From assembly GCA_026003355.1 (NCBI GenBank), contig BPHC01000001.1, forward strand, positions 310,001 to 374,000: DNA of 64,000 nucleotides, read 5' to 3'. Shown here piece by piece: positions 58,002-64,000 of the stretch. The position numbers were made by a program, and so were the translations under genes. The stretch comes from Cyclobacteriaceae bacterium. GTDB lineage: Bacteria > Bacteroidota > Bacteroidia > Cytophagales > Cyclobacteriaceae. Positions within the stretch are counted from its first letter, which is position 1, and each line of letters opens with the position of its first letter. The notes beneath the pieces are model-generated. The model ran no database searches, was not told the DNA's origin, and saw nothing but the letters and a program-made list of their open reading frames with translations.

Positions 58002-58009
58002 TAGTTTTG
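58002..58009 (+). promoter_or_regulatory. Candidate -7 promoter box of FAA hydrolase/M23 unit
   Basis: TAGTTTTG fits the TAnnTTTG consensus exactly and lies 20 bases before the ATG at 58030. A clear -33 element was not found. Confidence 0.4.
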
Positions 58010-58029
58010 TGAAAAATAAAACAACCATC

Positions 58030-58644
58030 ATGCGCATTTTTGCTATCGGAAGAAACTACGTTGAGCACATACGCGAACTTAATAACGAACGCCCGGAAGA
58101 ACCGGTAATTTTTACAAAGCCCGACACCGCCCTGCTGCGCAATAAGCAGCCTTTTTATTATCCCGGTTTTTCGCATGACATCCACCACGAAGTAGAACTG
58201 GTGCTGCGCATTGGCAAAAACGGTAAAAACATTCCGGATCAGCACGCGCTTTCATACATCGAAGCCATAGGCATTGGCATTGATTTTACGGCACGCGATT
58301 TACAGCAAAAAGCAAAAGAAAAAGGTTTGCCCTGGGATATTGCCAAAGGTTTTGACGGCTCGGCTCCCGTTTCGGATGTTTTCTGGCCGGCCGCCCACTT
58401 CCCCGACCTGAGCAACATCAACTTCAGCCTGCAGGTAGACGGCCAGACGAAGCAACAGGGCAATACCGGTTTAATGATTTTCAGCTTTGCCTACATTATC
58501 TCTTACCTGTCCGGATTTTTTACGTTGCGCCAGGGCGACCTGATTTTTACCGGCACCCCCAAAGGTGTAGGACCTGTTATACGCGGCAATGTGTTGCATG
58601 CGTTTATTGAGGATGAAAAGTTGCTGGAAATTGAGATTCGCTGA
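58030..58644 (+). CDS. Fumarylacetoacetate hydrolase family protein
   Basis: 204 residues from ATG 58030 (MRIFAIGRNYVEHIRELNNE); the frame is open further upstream but only over the divergent protease gene. FAH-fold motifs include the metal-binding EVELVLRIG (Glu), GIGIDFTARDLQQKAKEKGL and LRQGDLIFTGTPKGVGPV. The short, single-domain form hydrolyses or decarboxylates acylpyruvates or oxaloacetate; the actual substrate is not predictable. The next gene starts 32 bases before its stop. Confidence 0.93.
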   Translation: MRIFAIGRNYVEHIRELNNERPEEPVIFTKPDTALLRNKQPFYYPGFSHDIHHEVELVLRIGKNGKNIPDQHALSYIEAIGIGIDFTARDLQQKAKEKGLPWDIAKGFDGSAPVSDVFWPAAHFPDLSNINFSLQVDGQTKQQGNTGLMIFSFAYIISYLSGFFTLRQGDLIFTGTPKGVGPVIRGNVLHAFIEDEKLLEIEIR

Positions 58645-60525
58645 ATTTTCGTTTTGCATTTTAACCCTTATTACCGTGCGCCTCTGGGCGCAGATGAGCG
58701 ATCCTGTCCATGCCGGCCAGGAAAATTTTCTGTTTCCCATACGCCCGGGCAACCCGGCCTCGCTTGCCGGAACCATGGGCGAACTGCGCACCACCCATTT
58801 CCACAGCGGCATTGACATACGCACCAACAACCAGATAGGCTGGCCCGTGCGGGCAGCGGCATCGGGCTATGTTTCGCGCATAACCGTCACGCCCGGAGGC
58901 TTCGGCCTGGCATTGTACATTAAACATCCCAACGGTTACACTACCGTTTACGGACATCTGGACCGCTTCAGAAAAGATATTGACGACTACATACGGGAGG
59001 AGCGATACCGCAGAAAAGCCTCATCGCTTAACCTTTACTTTAGAAAAAACCAGTTCGGGGTAAAACAGGGCGACACCATAGCCTATGCCGGCAACACGGG
59101 TGCATCGGCCGGGCCTCACCTGCATTTCGACATACGCGATGAAAACGACCACGCACTCAACCCCCTTTCGTTTCGTTTTGATGAAATTACTGATAACACC
59201 CCGCCGGTAGTAAGGAAGATCGCCCTGCGCCCGCTCAATATGCATTCGCGTGTAAACGACATGTTTAACCGTACAGAATTTTATGTTGTAAGGTCGGGCT
59301 ATCAATATCGCCTCCCGGAACCAATTCTGGCTTATGGCGATATAGGTCTGGAATTACTGGCTTACGATATTGTTGATCATCCCTCCTACAAATGCGGCGT
59401 TAATTTTATTGAAGTTACGGCCGGCGGCACATTAATATTTAAGCAGGCCATTTCCCGTCTAAACCTTAACGAAAGCCGACAGATTTTTACGGCCACAAAC
59501 TTTGAGGCCTTCAGGGAAACGGGCAACATGTTCTACAAATTGTATATTGACCACGGAAACAACCTACCTTTTACGAAACGGTAAACCGCGGCGTTATAAC
59601 TGTAAAAGACCAAGACCCTGTTGAGGTACAGATAAAAGTATCGGATATCAAAGGAAATGCATCAACCGTTAGCCTTGTTCTTAAACCTTCTCCTCCACCC
59701 TTAGCCGTAAAATGGCTTGAACCGGTTAACGACATCGTCTGGACCACCGACCGGAACATCTGGAAAATTACCGCACCAACCTGCCCGGTAAATGCCCTGG
59801 CATGGTTTAACGGTGAACCACAGGTAGTTGATGCCGCTTACCTCAATTCAGCGGCAACGGTGTATCTGGTAGATTTGAAACATCCCCTGCCCGACTCAAT
59901 GGTTATTTGTCATAAGAAAATCATTCCGCCTGTAAAAGCCATTATCCCGCCCGGCAGCGAGTTTAAATTTACCAGTAAGTTGATTGATGTTCGCTTTGGC
60001 CGGTCCGACCTGTTCGACACCCTGTATTTTAACGTAAGCCACAGGTGGGCGAAAGACTCGATTAGGATTTATACTATCGGCAATAAAAATATACCGTTAA
60101 AACAGTCGGTCGAGGTTACCCTGCGACCTGATGTGCCACCGCAAAACCCCTCAGTGTGGTCGGCCTACCGCATAAACGGAAAAGGTTATGTGTACATGGG
60201 CGGTAAATGGACTGAAGAGGGGCTTGCATTTTATACCCGCGACTTCGGTGATTTCATCATTCTGCCGGACACCGTCCCACCGGTAATTACCCCCCTTCGG
60301 ATAAACCGAAACGAGGTACGGTTGCGCATAAGCGATAATCTTTCGGGTATTAATAGTTACGAGGCCACGTTAAACGGCCAGTGGCTGCTGTTAAACTACG
60401 ATGAAAAAACGCGTACCCTGCAAGCCGAGCCGCTGGTGCCCCTCAGCCCCCTTAATGGTGAACTGGTGGTAACGGTAACGGATAATGCCGGCAACCAGAC
60501 CAAACACCGGCAGGTCATACCCTGA
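58613..60525 (+). CDS. M23 family metallopeptidase, secreted, one frameshift
   Basis: About 637 residues when repaired, from ATG 58613, which gives signal peptide MKSCWKLRFAEFSFCILTLITVRLWAQ-like. The M23 domain (about 35-190) keeps the zinc ligands: HFHSGIDI (His, Asp) and GPHLHFDIRD (HxH). It should cut peptide cross-links of peptidoglycan or bind them. The C-terminal 400 residues are beta-sandwich-like (VTLRPDVPPQNPSVWSAYR; VVTVTDNAGNQTKHRQV). One base is missing near 59565; with it, NNL continues TFYETVNRGVITVKD. It overlaps the FAA hydrolase gene by 32 bases. Confidence 0.9.
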
Positions 60526-60581
60526 GTGAACAATTGAGTAGCCTTGTGCCGGAGCGGCCCGGGTTTTTTTGGTTGTTTTCG

Positions 60582-60589
60582 TAGATTTG
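60582..60589 (+). promoter_or_regulatory. Candidate -7 promoter box of bcp
   Basis: TAGATTTG, an exact match to TAnnTTTG, 25 bases before the bcp ATG at 60615. No convincing -33 TTTG at the expected distance. Confidence 0.4.
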
Positions 60590-60614
60590 GCAAACCAACA
60601 CATAAACCCGAATT

Positions 60615-61187
60615 ATGACGCACTTAAAGCCAGGAGAGAAAGCCCCTGACTTCTCCGCCCCGGACCAGGATGGCAAGAAGGTTTCACTTAGCGATTTCAA
60701 AGGCCGTAAGCTGGTACTTTATTTCTACCCGCGCGACATGACTTCGGGCTGCACGGCCGAAGCCTGCAATCTGCGCGACAACTACACCGCCCTGCAGAAA
60801 AAAGGATATGAAATTGTAGGCGTAAGCACCGACAGCGCGGAATCGCACCGAAAATTCATAACCAAAGAAAAACTGCCCTTTCGCCTGCTGGCCGACACCG
60901 ATAAAAGTGTGCACCTTAAATATGGCACATGGGTTGAGAAATCGCTTTACGGACGCAAATACATGGGTACTGCCCGGGTTACTTTTGTGATCGATGAAAA
61001 CGGCATAATTGAAGATGTTATTGAAAAGGTAGACACCCGCAACCACGCAGCTCAGATTTTAAAGCAGGGTGAAAAAAAAGCTGCCCTTTCCGGGAAGGCA
61101 GGCAACCGCAAAACGGCCGCAACCGGAACGCGCAAAAAAGGTGCTGTAAAAAAGGCGGTCGGAAAAACGGGATCGCGCAAAAAGTAA
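60615..61187 (+). CDS. bcp: Thioredoxin-dependent thiol peroxidase (Bcp/PrxQ) with basic C-terminal tail
   Basis: 190 residues. The peroxiredoxin core carries the peroxidatic Cys46 in DMTSGCTAEAC and the resolving Cys51, typical of PrxQ, and ends at about residue 150. The last 40 residues are a lysine-rich, low-complexity tail (GNRKTAATGTRKKGAVKKAV) not part of the standard family. It removes hydroperoxides using thioredoxin. The tail may bind nucleic acid or anionic surfaces; that is inference. Confidence 0.93.
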   Translation: MTHLKPGEKAPDFSAPDQDGKKVSLSDFKGRKLVLYFYPRDMTSGCTAEACNLRDNYTALQKKGYEIVGVSTDSAESHRKFITKEKLPFRLLADTDKSVHLKYGTWVEKSLYGRKYMGTARVTFVIDENGIIEDVIEKVDTRNHAAQILKQGEKKAALSGKAGNRKTAATGTRKKGAVKKAVGKTGSRKK

Positions 61188-61217
61188 TCTTAACTTCGCA
61201 ACTTTGGCATTTTGGTT

Positions 61218-62070
61218 ATGACTGAAGGTTTAAACCAGCTTAAAACCCTTTGTGCGCAAATTCGCAGAGACATTGTGCGCATGGTACACGCCTGCCAGAG
61301 CGGCCACCCGGGCGGATCGCTGGGCTGCACCGAGTTTTTTTGTGGCGCTTTACTTTAACATTCTGCGCCGGAAGCCCGGATTTGAAATGACATGGCGCAG
61401 GCGAAGACATTTTCTTTCTTTCCAACGGGCACATATCGCCCGTATGGTACGCTACCCTGGCCCGGGCCGGATACTTTGACTTAAAGGAACTGGCCCACCT
61501 TCAGGCGCATCAATTCGCGTCTGCAGGGGCATCCGGCCACGCACGAGGGCCTGCCCGGCATACGAGTGGCCTCGGGATCGCTGGGACAGGGCCTTTCGGT
61601 GGCCATTGGAGCCGCCCAGGCCAAAAAGCTAAACCACGACCCCCACCTGGTGTTTGTACTAATGGGCGATGGCGAACAGCAGGAAGGGCAGATATGGGAG
61701 GCCGCCATGTATGCTGCGCACCACAAGGTGGATAACCTAATTGCCACCATTGATTACAACGGACAGCAAATTGACGGGGCAGTACACGAGGTTATGGACC
61801 TTAAAAACCTGCGCGCCAAATATGAAGCCTTTGGCTGGGAGGTACAGGAATTTAAACGGCAACAACCTGGAAGAAGTAATCAGCGGACTGAAGCGTGCCA
61901 TTTCGTTAACCAGAAAAGGCAAACCCGTACTTAACCTGATGCGCACGGAAATGGGCTATGGTGTTGACTTTATGATGGGTTCGCACAAATGGCATGGCGT
62001 GGCTCCCAACGATGAGGAATTTGCCCGGGCCATGGCCCAGCTGCAGCCCACCGCGTTAGGTGACTATTGA
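61218..62070 (+). pseudogene. Transketolase N-terminal subunit, four frameshifts
   Basis: The gene encodes a TPP-binding N-terminal transketolase half of about 283 residues: DIVRMVHACQSGHPGGSLG, GEDIFFLSNGHISPVWYATL, GLPGIRVASGSLGQGLSVAI, the TPP motif GDGEQQEGQIWEAAM and TEMGYGVDFMMGSHKWHG. Four single-base shifts break it: a T7 run at 61335-61341 (six expected), near 61387-61392, an extra C near 61502 and an extra A at 61854-61856. Protein-level conservation between breaks is high. A C-terminal subunit gene normally follows directly in Bacteroidota; none is here. Either the sequence is error-prone at this point or the gene is a decaying remnant. Confidence 0.88.
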
Positions 62071-62077
62071 TTTTATT

Positions 62078-62148
62078 CTCTGTGTTTCTCTGTGCCTCTG
62101 TGGTTTTATTTTTCCAACACGGAGAACCCAGAGAGCACGGAGCCTTTT
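62078..62148 (+). repeat. Long imperfect inverted repeat (CTCTGTG...CACGGAG type) with T-tract
   Basis: Left arm 62078-62103 (CTCTGTGTTTCTCTGTGCCT...) is a close reverse complement of 62118-62142 (CACGGAGAACCCAGAGAGCA...), followed by CCTTTTTT. Related CACAGAG-type palindromes are found scattered in many bacterial genomes. It may act as the terminator of the transketolase transcript. Confidence 0.6.
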
Positions 62149-62287
62149 TTATTATAAGGTGGGTTGGGTTGTATTGAGGCTATTCCGGATAAATGTGAAA
62201 CCGTAATCCGCATTTGCCCCATTCGGGTATGAGAAGGACAGAAGTAACCAAAAACGATAAAAATTCGTATAATTGCACCACAAAAGC

Positions 62288-62348
62288 GCTCTTGGCTACC
62301 GTATTCCCCAATTATTTTACAATATAGCGGGAATGCTGACCCAAGAGC
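62288..62348. repeat. Imperfect hairpin upstream of NYN gene
   Basis: GCTCTTGG (62288-62295) pairs with CCAAGAGC (62341-62348) and inner TTCCC (62304-62308) with GGGAA (62329-62333), with mismatches between. Its role is unknown. Confidence 0.4.
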
Positions 62349-62369
62349 ATTTTCTTTATAAATACCCCC

Positions 62370-63071
62370 ATGATTATGAGCGGCTTAAAAGTTGCTATCC
62401 TTATTGATGGAGGTTTCTTTATAAAAAGGTATTACAAACTTTATAGTAATTCCAACAAACACTCCCCAGCGGATGTGGCAAAAAACCTTTATACAATGGC
62501 CCATCGGCATGTTGGCACAGGAAATTACCTATACAGAATTTTTTATTATGACTGTTTACCATTAGGCAAAAGGGTTCACAACCCAATTACTAACAAGGTC
62601 TTAGATTTTGCTACCACAGCACAGTCTAATTTCCGAAATGCTTTTTTTGAAGAACTCAAGAAGAAAAGAAAAGTAGCCTTGAGACTTGGGTATTTAAAGG
62701 ATTCAGGTAATTGGATAATCAGACCAAAATATACGAGTGACCTGATTAAAGGAAAAATTACCTTAAAAGACCTCAAAGAAGGAGATATAACTTACGAGAT
62801 GAAACAAAAAGGAATTGATATTAAAATTGGTGTAGATATAGCTTCTCTCGCATTAAAGAAATTTGTTGACAAAATTATTCTCGTATCGGGAGACTCAGAC
62901 TTTGTTCCAGCGGCAAAATTAGCAAGGCGAGAAGGTATCGACTTTGTTCTCGATCCAATGTGGAACCCAATTGACGACTCATTATTTGAGCATATTGACG
63001 GCTTGCATTCCACTTGTCCCCGTCCAAAATCAGGAATAAACAACAATGACCCGAATACCATAACGCTTTAG
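62370..63071 (+). CDS. NYN (PIN-like nuclease) domain protein, AT-rich, probable transfer
   Basis: 233 residues. The NYN/PIN-like fold shows the acidic active-site residues in VAILIDGGFFIKRYY (about residue 11) and ILVSGDSDFVPAAKLARREG (about 175-195), with IGVDIASLALKKFVDKI between. NYN proteins are predicted RNases, often in defence, toxin or RNA-processing settings. Its codons are clearly more AT-rich than those of its neighbours, suggesting recent transfer. No antitoxin or other defence gene is adjacent. Confidence 0.85.
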   Translation: MIMSGLKVAILIDGGFFIKRYYKLYSNSNKHSPADVAKNLYTMAHRHVGTGNYLYRIFYYDCLPLGKRVHNPITNKVLDFATTAQSNFRNAFFEELKKKRKVALRLGYLKDSGNWIIRPKYTSDLIKGKITLKDLKEGDITYEMKQKGIDIKIGVDIASLALKKFVDKIILVSGDSDFVPAAKLARREGIDFVLDPMWNPIDDSLFEHIDGLHSTCPRPKSGINNNDPNTITL

Positions 63072-63147
63072 TGAGCAGACCAATATGCCATTGGTTGCGA
63101 AAACATCATTTAGCACAGCAAAAAAACACTGCTCTTCTAAAAAAATA

Positions 63148-63177
63148 AAAGGCTCCTCTCCTGCCGGAAAGAAGCCT
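63148..63177 (-). terminator. Terminator of the amidohydrolase gene
   Basis: On the minus strand a twelve-base stem with two G-U pairs (63150-63161 with 63166-63177, four-base loop) is followed by TTTTATTTTTTT. It lies 22 bases after the amidohydrolase stop. Confidence 0.8.
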
Positions 63178-63199
63178 CCTGGTAATGCAATATAGGTTT

Positions 63200-64000
63200 T
63201 TACTTCATCTGGCCGTACTTGCGCGAATAGCGCTCGTATAGCTCCTGCTGATTACCCGGTAAGGTAATGCGCTTTCCGCTGATAAAGGCCATAACCAGGT
63301 TATTGGTGCGGTAATCCAATGCATCACCTTCGCTTATAAACAGGGTGGCATCTTTTCCGGGTTCCAGCGAACCCACCCGCTTATCTATACCCAGGGCGCG
63401 GGCCGTATTGAGGGTAATAAGTTTCAATGCCTCTTCATTGTCCATGCCATATGCTACCGCCGTACCAGCAAAAAAAGGCAGGTTTCGGCCGTTATGCAGT
63501 GCACCGGCACAATACAACGACACCTGCACACCCGCCTGGTGCAGCAGAAAAGGTGCACGGAAGGGCAGGTCAATATCATCATCAATGCGGTCGGGCAGGT
63601 TGTGGGTATCCTGCAACACTACAGGTATGTTGTTCTCTTTCAGAAAATCAGATACCCACACGGCTCCGGTTCCGGTTACCAGCGTAATTTTCTGCACACC
63701 CTGGCGCTGGGCAAAACGTATGGCTTCCACAATCTCCTTGGGCCCGCCGGCATGTATAAACAGTATTTTGGTTCCTTCGAACAGACCCTGCATGGCATCG
63801 AACTTCAGGTTGGTTTCGCGTACAGCCTGTTGTGAATAGGCCTTGGCTTCGATAAAGAACTGTACCAGCTCATTAACCTGCTTGTCGTAGTCGGCATTGG
63901 GCTGTTCGCTGAAGGTAAAGGTGTTGAAGTCAAACTGCCGGCGCATCAAAGATGGCCAGTTCATATGAATGCCTATATCGGGTGTATGCACGGCATCTTC
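63200..64000 (-). CDS. Amidohydrolase family protein, C-terminal part
   Basis: The last 267 residues are in the window; the frame continues past base 64000. The C-terminal amidohydrolase barrel pattern is present: LVTGTGAVWVSDFLKENNIP, LPFFAGTAVAYGMDNEEALK, LITLNTARALGIDKRVGSLE and PGKDATLFISEGDALDYRTN. These belong to the imidazolonepropionase-like group in Bacteroidota, often secreted with a signal peptide that would lie outside the window. The metal ligands are mostly in the missing half, so activity cannot be judged here. Confidence 0.88.
   Translation of the reverse strand, partial: EDAVHTPDIGIHMNWPSLMRRQFDFNTFTFSEQPNADYDKQVNELVQFFIEAKAYSQQAVRETNLKFDAMQGLFEGTKILFIHAGGPKEIVEAIRFAQRQGVQKITLVTGTGAVWVSDFLKENNIPVVLQDTHNLPDRIDDDIDLPFRAPFLLHQAGVQVSLYCAGALHNGRNLPFFAGTAVAYGMDNEEALKLITLNTARALGIDKRVGSLEPGKDATLFISEGDALDYRTNNLVMAFISGKRITLPGNQQELYERYSRKYGQMK

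Larger units (their letters stand above)
62071..62369. other. Intergenic stretch between transketolase remnant and NYN gene
   Basis: 299 bases. It holds a long hairpin with T-tract (62078-62148), about 130 bases without recognised features, and a second imperfect hairpin (62288-62348) directly before the NYN gene. Composition becomes AT-rich towards the NYN gene. Confidence 0.55.

Noticed and set aside
57778-58029. N-terminal extension of the FAA hydrolase
   Set aside because: The extra 84 residues lie over the divergent M48 gene, are unlike the family, and the ATG at 58030 fits the domain boundary and promoter box.
61218-61934. Three separate small genes at the transketolase locus
   Set aside because: Each piece aligns to consecutive parts of one transketolase N-terminal subunit, so they are one broken gene.
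62288-62348. Integron attC site
   Set aside because: The hairpin lacks the RYYYAAC/GTTRRRY core boxes and no integrase is present.

Overview
The window is chromosomal DNA from a member of the Bacteroidota, most likely a free-living Cytophagales-type organism. The signs are two SusC/SusD pairs, a SusE/F-like surface glucan-binding lipoprotein, an amylase carrying a type IX secretion C-terminal tail, a SprB-repeat protein, DUF5686 and DUF5777 proteins, sparse Shine-Dalgarno sequences and several TAnnTTTG-like promoter boxes. The genus cannot be fixed from the sequence alone. No rRNA, tRNA, CRISPR array, IS element or prophage was found.

Region 1 (about 1-29.9 kb) is a carbohydrate-utilisation locus. 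On the minus strand lie pgmB and a GH65 phosphorylase, a first SusC/SusD pair ending in a strong terminator, and the start of a VCBS-repeat lipoprotein. A LacI-type regulator diverges from pgmB. A secreted clan GH-A hydrolase and a GH53 endo-galactanase diverge from each other in the middle. Then follow a T9SS-exported GH13 amylase, a SusE/F-like protein and a second SusD/SusC pair (minus strand), and divergently GH31 alpha-glucosidase, an SLC45-like MFS sugar transporter, an esterase with an early-set module, a lipoprotein and msrA. Inferred flow: surface binding and cutting of alpha-glucan, SusC/D import, transport of maltose-size sugars to the cytoplasm, then GH31 hydrolysis or GH65 phosphorolysis, with beta-glucose-1-phosphate converted by PgmB. 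Similar palindromic sites in front of both susC genes and lacI point to one LacI regulon. GH53 adds a beta-galactan activity.

Region 2 (30-41 kb) is mixed housekeeping and envelope genes: a HAMP-GAF-PAS receptor without an output domain, L-2-hydroxyglutarate oxidase, a RidA protein, a MoeB-rhodanese protein, an SSS symporter, and a compact operon of ECF sigma factor, trans-envelope anti-sigma-like beta-barrel protein, SprB/haem-motif lipoprotein, YceI protein and DUF5777 protein.

Region 3 (41-54.5 kb) holds thrS-infC-rpmI-rplT (infC apparently starting at AUU) with a 60-residue membrane ORF and duplicated terminators, a DUF5686 protein, the etfB-etfA-nuclease-nupC-trmH-sanA run, a TPR protein and dnaB.

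Region 4 (54.7-64 kb) holds a degenerate Mur-ligase-like protein, a DnaQ-type exonuclease, a two-repeat secreted protein, an M48 protease, an FAA hydrolase, an M23 peptidase, bcp, a badly frameshifted transketolase N-terminal subunit with no C-terminal subunit after it, an AT-rich NYN-domain gene and a partial amidohydrolase.

At least eleven single-base frameshifts are visible in otherwise well-conserved genes, several in homopolymers. This looks more like sequence error than gene decay, and the broken genes are annotated here as spanning loci.
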